A stretch of DNA of 17,252 bases from Candidatus Aminicenantota bacterium. Lineage in GTDB: Bacteria > Acidobacteriota > Aminicenantia > Aminicenantales > Aminicenantaceae. Below the pieces are notes generated by a model that was not told where the DNA came from, did no database searches, and worked only from the letters and a program-made list of their open reading frames with translations. The translations under genes and the position numbers were made by a program. Of this stretch, positions 6,113 through 13,704 are shown piece by piece (the stretch's first letter is position 1; every line of letters begins with the position of its first letter). The stretch is from NCBI GenBank assembly GCA_013139435.1, contig WTAW01000343.1, positions 1 to 17,252 of the forward strand, written 5' to 3'.

Positions 6113-7674
6113 TGAATTTAAGTTTAATTATAACACTGGGACTTCTGTTTCTTGTGTCTGGCTTCTTGGTCTTTTTGCTAGTCAAGAAACGTTCTGGTGC
6201 GAAATCCATACTTAGAGCAAAGCAAGAGGCCAGAGACATTGTGGAAAAGGCCAGTGAAGATGCGGAGAAGATAAAGAGAGAATCCCAGCTCGAGGCCAAG
6301 GAGAAATACCTCAATCTGAAGGCGGACTTCGAACGGCAGACCAGAGACCGACGCCATAAGTTGAATGATATGGAGCGGAGGTTGGTGAAAAAGGAAGAGA
6401 ATCTGGAGCGGAAATTTCAAGTGCTGGAGAGAAAAGAAAGGGATTTCTCGCACAAAGAACACATGCTCTACTCCCGCGAAAAGGAGATCGGAGATAAAGA
6501 GAGAAAACATGAAGGATTGATCCGGAAAGGCCTTGAAGAGCTCGAACGGATCGCTGGAATGTCACAGGGCGAGGCCAAAAAGGAACTCCAAAGCAAGGTT
6601 GAGGAAGAGGCAAAGCTCGAAGCGATCCAGACACTCCGGAGGATCGAGGAAGAGACCAAGGAGAAAAGCCAGATGATTGCGCAGGATATCATAAGCCAAG
6701 CCATACAGAGGTCAGCAGCAGAACATGTGGTCGAGACCACGGTATCTGTCGTGGACTTGCCCTCGGATGACATGAAAGGACGGATCATCGGAAGGGAAGG
6801 GCGCAACATCCGGGCATTGGAACTGGCGACGGGAGTCGATATTATCGTCGATGATACACCCGAGGCTGTGATCCTCTCGAGCTTTGATCCCATACGTCGG
6901 GAAATGGCACGTCTGGCCATCGAAAAACTTGTTGGAGATGGAAGGATCCACCCTGCACGTATCGAGGAAGTCGTGGAGAATGTCAAAGTCGAGCTGGAGG
7001 AAAAGCTGAGGCAGGAAGGAGAATCCGCCATCCTCGAGCTCAGGATTCAGAACATCCGCCCTGAACTCATCAAACTCTTGGGTAAGCTGAAATACCGGAC
7101 GAGTTATGGCCAGAATGTCCTCCAGCACTCCAAGGAGGTGGCCCATTTGTCGGCCCTGATGGCTAAGGAGCTGGGTGTAGATCCCATTGTGGCGATAAGA
7201 GCAGGTCTTCTGCACGATATCGGCAAAGCTGTGGATAGAGATGTTGAGGGGACTCATACGGAACTGAGCGTTAAGCTGACAAAGAAATACGGAGAAAAAG
7301 AGGCCGTTTATCAGGCTATTGCTTCGCACCATCGCGATGTGGATTTTCCCTCGATAGAAGCGGTCTTGGTCCAGGCTGCGGACACCCTTTCAGCGGCCCG
7401 GCCGGGTGCAAGAAGAGAGCTTCTCGAGACCTACATCAAGCGGCTGGAAAAGCTGGAGGGGATCGCCAATTCCTATGAGGGCGTGGCCAAAGCGTTTGCT
7501 CTGCAGGCTGGAAGAGAGATAAGGATCATCGTTGAAAGCCAGAAGATATCTGATGACAAAGCGGCCTTGGCAGCCAAAGAGATCGCAGAAAAGATCAAAG
7601 AGGAGTTGGATTATCCAGGACAGATCAAGGTCACTGTGATCAGAGAAATGAGAGCTGTCGAATATGCCAGATAA
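6112..7674 (+). CDS. rny: Ribonuclease Y
   Basis: RNase Y is a membrane-anchored endoribonuclease that starts mRNA decay. I choose GTG 6112 (520 residues), because it sits 8 bases after AGGAGG, whereas an in-frame GTG at 6103 overlaps that site. Domains in order: an N-terminal membrane helix (about residues 4-26, S-L-I-I-T-L-G-L-L-F-L), a long charged coiled coil (about 30-200), a KH RNA-binding domain with G-R-I-I-G-R-E-G-R-N-I-R (Arg224-Gly227 region), and an HD domain with H368-D369 in L-L-H-D-I-G-K-A and a second histidine pair in A-S-H-H-R-D-V. Length and architecture match the family. Its last 11 bases overlap ymdB, a pairing seen in many bacteria. Confidence 0.97.
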   Translation: MNLSLIITLGLLFLVSGFLVFLLVKKRSGAKSILRAKQEARDIVEKASEDAEKIKRESQLEAKEKYLNLKADFERQTRDRRHKLNDMERRLVKKEENLERKFQVLERKERDFSHKEHMLYSREKEIGDKERKHEGLIRKGLEELERIAGMSQGEAKKELQSKVEEEAKLEAIQTLRRIEEETKEKSQMIAQDIISQAIQRSAAEHVVETTVSVVDLPSDDMKGRIIGREGRNIRALELATGVDIIVDDTPEAVILSSFDPIRREMARLAIEKLVGDGRIHPARIEEVVENVKVELEEKLRQEGESAILELRIQNIRPELIKLLGKLKYRTSYGQNVLQHSKEVAHLSALMAKELGVDPIVAIRAGLLHDIGKAVDRDVEGTHTELSVKLTKKYGEKEAVYQAIASHHRDVDFPSIEAVLVQAADTLSAARPGARRELLETYIKRLEKLEGIANSYEGVAKAFALQAGREIRIIVESQKISDDKAALAAKEIAEKIKEELDYPGQIKVTVIREMRAVEYAR

Positions 7675-8470
7675 GGTCATCATTCTTTTTATCGGGGACG
7701 TCATCGGTCGGCCCGGGCGCAGAGCCCTGAAGCAGCATGTGTCTGCCCTGGTGCGGAAGTACAATCCATCGCTCATCATCGCCAACGCAGAAAACGCGGC
7801 CGGAGGGATTGGGCTTACGGAAAAGATCGCTCAGGAGCTTTTCGAGAGTGTGGATGTCCTGACTTCCGGGAATCACATTTGGGATAAGAGAGAGGCCCTT
7901 GAGGTGTTAGAGAAGGAGCCGAGACTGTTGCGACCGGCCAATTATCCTTCCCAAAACCCCGGGAATGGAGCGTTCGTGTTTACGGACGATCAAGGCCGGA
8001 AGATCGGGATATTGAACCTCCAGGGTAGAGTCTTTATGGAACCGATCGATTGTCCCTTTCAAGTGGCTGATCGTGAACTGGAGACGCTCCGCGATATCAC
8101 GCCCGTGATATTTGTAGATTTCCACGCTGAGGCCACTTCGGAGAAACAGGCCATGGGGTGGTATCTGGACGGGAAGGTCTCTGTTGTGGTAGGCACACAC
8201 ACCCATGTCCCCACTGCGGACGAAAGGATCCTTCCGGGCGGAACGGCCTATATCACGGATATAGGTATGGTCGGGGGTTACAATTCTGTGATCGGGATCA
8301 AGAGAGACCAAGCCATTTTGAGATTCCTCTCCTCTCGGCCCCAGCGGTTTGAGCCGAGCAAAGACGGGATGATCTTTTCATTCCTCTGTGTGGAGATTGA
8401 CGCTCAAACTGGGAAAGCTTTGAGTCTCCGGAGAGAAAGCCTGATTGAAAACCATGAAGGAACAGAATAA
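7664..8470 (+). CDS. ymdB: YmdB family metallophosphoesterase (2',3'-cyclic-nucleotide phosphodiesterase type)
   Basis: YmdB proteins are two-metal phosphoesterases; the Bacillus subtilis member hydrolyses cyclic nucleotides and affects mRNA levels, sporulation and biofilm choice. The 268 residues carry the family motifs: F-I-G-D-V-I-G-R-P-G-R near the start, N-A-E-N-A-A-G-G-I-G, T-S-G-N-H-I-W-D, V-D-F-H-A-E-A-T-S-E-K, G-T-H-T-H-V-P-T-A-D and A-Y-I-T-D-I-G-M. These supply the Asp, Glu, Asn and His metal ligands. The ATG overlaps the end of rny by 11 bases, supporting a shared role in RNA metabolism. The gene overlaps the xseA start by 17 bases. No signal peptide or membrane segment is visible. 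Confidence 0.94.
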   Translation: MPDKVIILFIGDVIGRPGRRALKQHVSALVRKYNPSLIIANAENAAGGIGLTEKIAQELFESVDVLTSGNHIWDKREALEVLEKEPRLLRPANYPSQNPGNGAFVFTDDQGRKIGILNLQGRVFMEPIDCPFQVADRELETLRDITPVIFVDFHAEATSEKQAMGWYLDGKVSVVVGTHTHVPTADERILPGGTAYITDIGMVGGYNSVIGIKRDQAILRFLSSRPQRFEPSKDGMIFSFLCVEIDAQTGKALSLRRESLIENHEGTE

Positions 8471-9803
8471 CCGATCCCAGCCCGGCAAGATCTACACCGT
8501 TACAGAGATCACACGGCTGATCAAACAGGAGCTGGAAAGCACGTTTCCCCTTATTTGGGTGGAAGGGGAGATCGTGGATCTTACGTATGCCCATTCGGGT
8601 CATGTGTACCTCGCTCTGAAAGACGAGAAGTGCAAGCTTGGAGCGGTCATCTGGCGGTCAACGGCTCAAAAAGTTCCTTTTAAGCTGGAGAGTGGGCTCC
8701 AGGTTGTCTGTAAAGGCCAGATCAATGTGTATGAGCCACGAGGACAATATCAACTCATCGTTAATGCTGTAGAACCCAAAGGAATAGGCGCCCTCCAACT
8801 GGCATTTGAGCAGCTCAAGGAAAAACTCAACAAAGAGGGGTTGTTCGCTCCGGAAGTCAAGAAGAAGCTCCCGCTCTTTCCCAAAAAGGTGGGCGTTGTC
8901 ACGTCCCCTAGGGGGGCCGCCATTGTTGATATTATCCGGACTCTCGAGAGGAGGTTCGCAAAGCTTCACATCCTGATCTATCCAGTCAGAGTCCAGGGAG
9001 AAGGAGCGGCTGAGGAGATCGCAGAAGGGTTAGAGTATCTAGGGAGCCGACCGGATGTGGATGTGATCATCGTTGGTCGAGGCGGGGGGTCCATGGAGGA
9101 TCTTTGGGCCTTCAATGAGGAGATCGTAGCACGCGCCATCTACGCGTGTCCCATCCCTGTCATTTCGGCGGTTGGTCACGAGCCCGATTTTACAATATCC
9201 GATTTTGTGGCAGATATCAGAGCGTCCACTCCTTCTGCGGCTGCAGAGATGGTCGTCGAGAAAGAGCAGGCGTTCGAAGAGTGGATAAAAAACTTGGAAA
9301 AACGTATGAATCATCATATGAAATACCTGTTGCAAGAACAGAAAAACAGTGTCCTGAGCCTCATCCACCACCAGGCCTTCCAAAATTTCAAGCTGAGGGT
9401 GCTCAACCTCTCTCAGAGGATTGATGAGCTAGAAGCGGCCGCAGGACAGAGTATCTATAACATGCGCCAATGGATTGTTGAAGCAAAGTCACGAACTGTT
9501 CTCTTTGAAGAGAAAATCTCCGGTTCGATCCGCGGAACGATCCAGAACTTGAAAGGACTCTGGGAGAAGCTCTCCGTTGAGTTGGATAGCTTGAGCCCGC
9601 TAAACGTTTTAAAAAAAGGTTACACTCTGTGTTGGAAGGACGGAGGCCAGAATTTTATCCGGCGAGTCGATGAGGTCTCAGAGAAGGAAAAGATCACGGT
9701 CAGTTTTCTCAAGGGTGAGCTTGACTGTTTCGTCCAAAAGGTAGACCGTAATAAGACCATCGAATCACGTTTACGATTCGAAAAGGGGAAAAGAGATGAG
9801 TGA
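8454..9803 (+). CDS. xseA: Exodeoxyribonuclease VII large subunit
   Basis: XseA is the catalytic subunit of exonuclease VII, which degrades single-stranded DNA from both ends and removes tangled or damaged strands. An N-terminal OB fold (about residues 15-110; L-I-W-V-E-G-E-I, H-S-G-H-V-Y-L-A-L-K-D, G-Q-Y-Q-L-I-V) is followed by the catalytic domain (V-V-T-S-P-R-G-A-A-I-V-D-I-I, V-I-I-V-G-R-G-G-G-S-M-E-D-L-W-A-F-N, A-V-G-H-E-P-D-F-T, D-I-R-A-S-T-P-S-A-A-A-E). A long helical region and the C-terminal signature P-L-x-V-L-x-x-G-Y complete it. Length is 449 residues from ATG 8454. A TTG at 8445 is also in frame and lies about 9 bases after a GGAGAGA stretch, so the true start could be three residues earlier. 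It overlaps ymdB by 17 bases and xseB by 8. Confidence 0.96.
   Translation: MKEQNNRSQPGKIYTVTEITRLIKQELESTFPLIWVEGEIVDLTYAHSGHVYLALKDEKCKLGAVIWRSTAQKVPFKLESGLQVVCKGQINVYEPRGQYQLIVNAVEPKGIGALQLAFEQLKEKLNKEGLFAPEVKKKLPLFPKKVGVVTSPRGAAIVDIIRTLERRFAKLHILIYPVRVQGEGAAEEIAEGLEYLGSRPDVDVIIVGRGGGSMEDLWAFNEEIVARAIYACPIPVISAVGHEPDFTISDFVADIRASTPSAAAEMVVEKEQAFEEWIKNLEKRMNHHMKYLLQEQKNSVLSLIHHQAFQNFKLRVLNLSQRIDELEAAAGQSIYNMRQWIVEAKSRTVLFEEKISGSIRGTIQNLKGLWEKLSVELDSLSPLNVLKKGYTLCWKDGGQNFIRRVDEVSEKEKITVSFLKGELDCFVQKVDRNKTIESRLRFEKGKRDE
9761..9780 (+). other. Small inverted repeat at the xseA 3' end
   Basis: CGAATC (9761-9766) and GATTCG (9775-9780) form a 6-bp stem with an 8-base loop inside the last codons of xseA. 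It lies immediately before the A/G-rich ribosome binding stretch of xseB (AAGGGG, 9783-9788). It could modulate XseB output relative to XseA, or be chance. Confidence 0.25.
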
Positions 9804-10095
9804 AAAGAGTTTTGAGAAGTCACTGGCTGAGTTAGAAAAGATTGTGGAAAAGATGGAGGAAGGGGGGCTTTCGCTCAATGAATCTCTCTCTCTTTTTGAA
9901 AAAGGGGTGAAACTGGCAAGGTTTTTGAGAGAAGAACTGGACAAGGCAGAGAAAAAGATTGCCATCCTGCTGAAGGATGAAAAGGGAGGGACAAAAGAGG
10001 AGCCCTTTTCTCTTTCGGATGAGGATGAGGAAACAGAAGCCTCCGAGAGCGAGGATAACCCCAGTTCTGGGGGCGACGAAGAACTCCCCTTTTGA
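9796..10095 (+). CDS. xseB: Exodeoxyribonuclease VII small subunit with acidic, SSB-like tail
   Basis: XseB is the small helical subunit that several-fold coats the XseA C-terminal helices. Residues 1-62 are the standard domain: F-E-K-S-L-A-E-L-E-K-I-V-E-K-M-E-E-G-G-L-S-L-N-E-S-L-S-L-F-E-K-style helical hairpin with G-G-L-S-L as the turn. The protein is 99 residues long, whereas the family usually stops at about 70-85. The extra C-terminal part (about 63-93) is Glu/Asp/Ser-rich and surely disordered, and the last six residues (94-99) read D-E-E-L-P-F. This closely resembles the C-terminal tip of single-stranded DNA-binding protein (for example D-D-D-I-P-F), the docking point for many repair enzymes. 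The ATG overlaps xseA by 8 bases and ispA follows 6 bases after the stop. Confidence 0.95.
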   Translation: MSEKSFEKSLAELEKIVEKMEEGGLSLNESLSLFEKGVKLARFLREELDKAEKKIAILLKDEKGGTKEEPFSLSDEDEETEASESEDNPSSGGDEELPF

Positions 10096-10101
10096 AGGAT
10101 C

Positions 10102-10980
10102 ATGAGCATCGAACTCCGGCTAGCCCAAAAAAAGGAAGCGATCGATAGGAATCTGGAAAGTATCCTCCCTCGCGGTGATTCTCTTCTCTACCAGGCGATG
10201 AGATACTCTGTTTTGGGAGGAGGGAAGAGGTTCCGCCCTCTTCTTCTTTTGTCCTCGGGGGAGGAATTTGGTGTCCGCGCAGAGGACGCCCTGCCTTTTG
10301 CCTGCGCGGTGGAGCTTATACACAATTATTCTCTGGTTCATGATGACCTCCCTTCTATGGACGATGATGATTTCCGCAGAGGGGAACCCTCCTGCCATAA
10401 GGTTTTTGGGGAAGACATCGCTCTTCTGACTGGGGATGCCCTTCTGACTATAGCTTTTGAGGTTATAGCATCTGCTTCACTGAAGAGGGGTTCTGATACG
10501 CAAAAGGAACAGGCGATCGTAGATCTGAGCAGACATGCGGGCACTGAAGGGATGATTGGAGGTCAACTTTTGGATATTACTCTCTCACCCGAGACGATCT
10601 CCAAAGAGCTTTTCCATGAGCTCATACAAAAAAAGACGGCTGCGCTGATCACAGCCTCTGTGAGGATCGGCGCGATCCTTGGTGGCGCTAATGAGTCCCA
10701 GATGGAAGCCATCACTGCGTTTGGCGAAAACATTGGGTTGGCCTTCCAGACCAGGGATGACCTGTTGGATGCTTTGGAAGACACACAGAGGGAAGATGCT
10801 TACAGGCCCAATTCTGTTTCTCTATTCGGTCTCGATAAGGCGATAGAAAGGTTGGATGCCTTTGTCTCAGAAGGTCTGCAGGCACTTGTAAGAGGAGCTT
10901 TGGCTTCCGAAGAACTCCGTTTTCTTGCCAAGAAGCTCTTGGATGTGAAAAATAAGGGTAAAAATGAACACAATTCTTAA
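10102..10980 (+). CDS. ispA: Short-chain (E)-prenyl diphosphate synthase, probably farnesyl diphosphate synthase
   Basis: This enzyme adds isopentenyl diphosphate to allylic diphosphates, making farnesyl (possibly geranylgeranyl) diphosphate for membrane lipids and quinones. In 292 residues it shows G-G-G-K-R-F-R-P, the first aspartate-rich motif D81-D82-L-P-S-M-D87 (the D-D-x4-D type), R-R-G, G-D-A-L-L, G-G-Q-L-L-D, K-K-T-A-A-L-I and the second motif D219-D220-L-L-D223. Tyr five residues before the first motif fits farnesyl length in this class. An oddity is the stretch after the second motif: about 8 residues shorter than in Escherichia coli IspA, without the usual G-K-x-x-G-x-D segment, and the following K-x-T-Y-P reads R-P-N-S-V. 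The gene lies directly upstream of dxs, as in many bacteria, with a 17-base overlap. Confidence 0.93.
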   Translation: MSIELRLAQKKEAIDRNLESILPRGDSLLYQAMRYSVLGGGKRFRPLLLLSSGEEFGVRAEDALPFACAVELIHNYSLVHDDLPSMDDDDFRRGEPSCHKVFGEDIALLTGDALLTIAFEVIASASLKRGSDTQKEQAIVDLSRHAGTEGMIGGQLLDITLSPETISKELFHELIQKKTAALITASVRIGAILGGANESQMEAITAFGENIGLAFQTRDDLLDALEDTQREDAYRPNSVSLFGLDKAIERLDAFVSEGLQALVRGALASEELRFLAKKLLDVKNKGKNEHNS

Positions 10981-12835
10981 CCGTATCAAAAGTCCCAAAG
11001 ACCTGAAAGACTGTTCCATGAAGGAACTCTCTTTACTGTCCAAGGAGATCAGATCGCTTATCATCGAAGTCGTCTCTAAGAATGGAGGACATCTTTCGCC
11101 TAATTTAGGCGTGGTCGAGATGACGATCGCCCTCCACTATGTCTTTGACGCGTTGGAGGATAAAATTATCTGGGATGTCGGTCATCAGTGCTACACGCAC
11201 AAGATCTTGACGGGGAGAAAGGATCAGTTTTCCACTCTCCGTCAGCTCGATGGGCTGTGTGGGTTTCCCTGTCGTGAAGAAAGTGAGTATGACATCTATA
11301 ACACGGGACATGCATCCACGGCGCTTTCTGCAGCTCTCGGAATGGCTGTGGCCCGGGACAAAGAGAACAAAGAGCACCAGGTGGTGGCGGTCGTGGGGGA
11401 TGGAAGCCTTACAGGCGGAGTGGCCTGGGAGGCCCTCAACCAGATCGGCCATCTTCGCGAGAAATTGATCATTGTTCTCAACTACAACGAGATGTCCATC
11501 TCGCTCAATGTCGGCGCCATGTCCAAGTACCTCTCCTATCTTGTATCAGGGCAGCATTATCTGCGAATGAAGGATCACGCAAAGACGATTCTGAAGGCCA
11601 TTCCTGCTGTGGGATGGCCCATGATCAAAGCTGGACGTGCGATCGAAGAAGTCATCAAAAAAACGTTCTTTCCGGGTTTGCTCTTCGAAGAATTGGGCAT
11701 TCGGTATATCGGTCCTGTTCAGGGACACAGTATCGGCTCATTGATCGAGGTGTTTAAGGATGCCAAGGCCCATGAGGGACCTGTGCTGATCCTCTGTGTC
11801 ACCAAGAAGGGCAAGGGGTATCCTCTGGCAGAGAGTAATCCTGCCAAGTATCACTCCGCATCTCCCTTTGATATCCAGACAGGAGAGTCGACAAGCACGG
11901 ATAAGAGAACAACCTATTCGTCTGTCTTTGGAAAGACCGTGGTTGACTTGGCTGATAAGGACGAGAAAGTCATGGCCATAACCGCAGCAATGCCCGACGG
12001 GACCGGCCTTCGGGATTTTTCCCAACGGTTTCCGGACCGGTTTTTTGATGTGGGAATTGCTGAGCAGCATGCCGTCGATTTTGCCACGGGATTAGCCCTC
12101 AGCGGGTATAAGCCGGTGGTGGCCATCTACTCAACGTTCCTCCAGCGAGCTTACGACCAGCTTTATCATGATGTCTGCCTTATGGATATTCCTGTCGTTT
12201 TTGGTCTTGACCGCTCGGGGATCGTTCCGGATGATGGCCCCACTCATCAAGGTATCAATGATATCGTCTATCTCAGGCATCTTCCTAACATGATCGTGAT
12301 GGCCCCGAAGGATGAGAATGAACTGCGGCACATGCTGAAATCTGCACTCTCTTACGGCCATCCAGTCTCAGTGAGATTTCCCAAAGGAAAGGTCATCGGT
12401 GTCGATCAGGATGGGGAACTGAATGTAATCCCTCTCGGCAAGGGCGAGGTTCTCAAAGAGGGAAAGGACTTGCTTATAGCCTTCGGGAGCTTGGTCCATC
12501 CTGCTTTAGAGGCTGCAGCGAAGCTTGAAGACGACGGGATCGAGCTGGCTGTGGTGAATGCGAGGTTTGCCAAGCCTTTGGACGAAGACCTGATCCTATC
12601 CTATGCGAGATCCGGAAGTGTTGTTTTGACCGTGGAAGAGGGTGTCACTGCAGGTGGGTTCGGCAGTGCGGTCCGGGAGCTTTTGGATCGTAAGAAGATA
12701 TTTGATATCCGGTTTAAATCCATCGGGCTTCCCGATGAGATATACCCTCTCGGTAAAGTCGACCAGGTCAAAAAGATGTTCAAGCTTGATCCTGATGGGC
12801 TTGCCCAACAAATACGACAATTTTATGGAAAGTAA
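10964..12835 (+). CDS. dxs: 1-deoxy-D-xylulose-5-phosphate synthase
   Basis: DXS condenses pyruvate and glyceraldehyde 3-phosphate in a thiamine-diphosphate-dependent reaction, the first step of the MEP isoprenoid pathway that feeds the preceding prenyl synthase. At 623 residues it has the normal length. Visible motifs: G-G-H-L-S-P-N-L-G-V-V-E, W-D-V-G-H-Q-C-Y-T-H-K, G-H-A-S-T-A-L-S-A-A-L-G, the cofactor motif G-D-G (145-147) with N175-E-M-S-I-S, then the transketolase-like domain (F-D-V-G-I-A-E-Q-H-A-V, D-G-P-T-H-Q-G) and the C-terminal domain. The usual N-D-N before E-M-S-I-S reads N-Y-N (Tyr174), while the metal-binding Asn175 is kept. The start ATG lies inside the ispA end and the stop shares a base with an ATG at 12835. 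Confidence 0.97.
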   Translation: MNTILNRIKSPKDLKDCSMKELSLLSKEIRSLIIEVVSKNGGHLSPNLGVVEMTIALHYVFDALEDKIIWDVGHQCYTHKILTGRKDQFSTLRQLDGLCGFPCREESEYDIYNTGHASTALSAALGMAVARDKENKEHQVVAVVGDGSLTGGVAWEALNQIGHLREKLIIVLNYNEMSISLNVGAMSKYLSYLVSGQHYLRMKDHAKTILKAIPAVGWPMIKAGRAIEEVIKKTFFPGLLFEELGIRYIGPVQGHSIGSLIEVFKDAKAHEGPVLILCVTKKGKGYPLAESNPAKYHSASPFDIQTGESTSTDKRTTYSSVFGKTVVDLADKDEKVMAITAAMPDGTGLRDFSQRFPDRFFDVGIAEQHAVDFATGLALSGYKPVVAIYSTFLQRAYDQLYHDVCLMDIPVVFGLDRSGIVPDDGPTHQGINDIVYLRHLPNMIVMAPKDENELRHMLKSALSYGHPVSVRFPKGKVIGVDQDGELNVIPLGKGEVLKEGKDLLIAFGSLVHPALEAAAKLEDDGIELAVVNARFAKPLDEDLILSYARSGSVVLTVEEGVTAGGFGSAVRELLDRKKIFDIRFKSIGLPDEIYPLGKVDQVKKMFKLDPDGLAQQIRQFYGK

Positions 12836-12841
12836 TGCGGG

Positions 12842-12913
12842 GTTCGCCGTCTGTCCATACACACAAGCTCCAAAAGTTTCATGGGCATACTCTCTGTGCT
12901 TCAAACGGCGAGC
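12842..12913 (+). promoter_or_regulatory. Long-range stem in the dxs-tlyA spacer
   Basis: GTTCGCCGT (12842-12850) can pair with ACGGCGAGC (12905-12913) over nine positions with one G-U pair, enclosing 54 bases. The 3' arm ends 8 bases before the favoured tlyA ATG (12922), next to its weak GGA ribosome binding site. If tlyA actually starts at 12835, the same bases are coding. A leader structure controlling tlyA is possible but unproven. Confidence 0.3.
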
Positions 12914-12921
12914 GGAAACCA

Positions 12922-13704
12922 ATGAAAGATAAGGCGGAAAAGATCGTTGTCGACCGGGGGCTGGCCGAAAACCGTCACAAGGCGCAAGCCCTCATTTTAG
13001 CGGGTTTAGTGTATTCTGAAAGAGGACGTGTGGAAAAATCCGGACAATTGATTCCTGTTGAAATGAAGCTTTTCCTTAAGGAGACGATGCCCTATGTGAG
13101 CCGGGGCGGGTTGAAATTGAAGGAAGCTTTGGGCTCTTTCGCCATCGCTCCCGAGGGCAAGATCGCTGCCGATTTGGGCTGTTCACACGGGGGGTTTACA
13201 GATTGTCTGCTGAAAGAAGGTGTAAAAAAGGTCTACGCAGTCGATGTGGATACAAAACAGATCGATGTGTATTTGAGAAAGAACCTCAGAGTTGTTCTTA
13301 TTGAAAAAAACGCTCGTTATCTTGAACAAAATGACTTCCCGGATCCTCTCGATATTATCACTATGGACCTCTCCTTTATCTCTGTTCTCAAAGTCTTGCC
13401 TGCCATTAAAATTTTCTTAGGAAATGGGGAGCTCATTGCCCTTATCAAACCTCAGTTCGAAGTGGGCAGAGGACAGGTCGGAAAAGGCGGGATTGTCCGA
13501 GACCCTGATCTGCATGCAGAAGTTCTGCAGAGGATCCTTCAGCAAGCCGGCAGGATGGGATTTCTAGTCCAGGACTTGATGAAGACGTCTGTACGGGGGC
13601 AGAAGGGCAATCGGGAATTTTTTGTCCACTGGTCCTTGCATAAAGAAACGTTGACTCATGCACAAACACAGAAATTAATCAAGGAGGTCGTTTGGGATGG
13701 ATAA
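12922..13704 (+). CDS. tlyA: TlyA family rRNA 2'-O-methyltransferase (S4 + FtsJ domains)
   Basis: TlyA proteins 2'-O-methylate cytidines in rRNA (16S and 23S in mycobacteria) and were first named hemolysins. From ATG 12922 the protein has 260 residues and begins as the family does, with an S4 RNA-binding domain (V-V-D-R-G-L-A-E-N-R-H-K-A-Q-A-L-I-L-A-G-L-V), a linker (Y-V-S-R-G-G-L-K-L), then a Rossmann FtsJ-type domain (D-L-G-C-S-H-G-G-F-T-D-C-L-L, Y-A-V-D-V-D, D-L-S-F-I-S, L-I-K-P-Q-F-E-V-G-R, N-R-E-F-F). These supply the Lys-Asp-Lys-Glu set of ribose methyltransferases. The A-S-T-G-G-F-T of the family reads C-S-H-G-G-F-T. An upstream in-frame ATG at 12835, sharing its A with the dxs stop, would add 29 residues without family resemblance. 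The start is thus uncertain; the function is fairly sure. Confidence 0.88.
   Translation: MKDKAEKIVVDRGLAENRHKAQALILAGLVYSERGRVEKSGQLIPVEMKLFLKETMPYVSRGGLKLKEALGSFAIAPEGKIAADLGCSHGGFTDCLLKEGVKKVYAVDVDTKQIDVYLRKNLRVVLIEKNARYLEQNDFPDPLDIITMDLSFISVLKVLPAIKIFLGNGELIALIKPQFEVGRGQVGKGGIVRDPDLHAEVLQRILQQAGRMGFLVQDLMKTSVRGQKGNREFFVHWSLHKETLTHAQTQKLIKEVVWDG

Noticed and set aside
6468..7332. Long reverse-strand frames opposite rny (and similar ones opposite pheT, ymdB, dxs and glgA)
   Set aside because: They mirror clearly conserved forward genes, are rich in Ser/Leu/Phe/Arg as antisense frames are, and have no family resemblance or ribosome binding sites.
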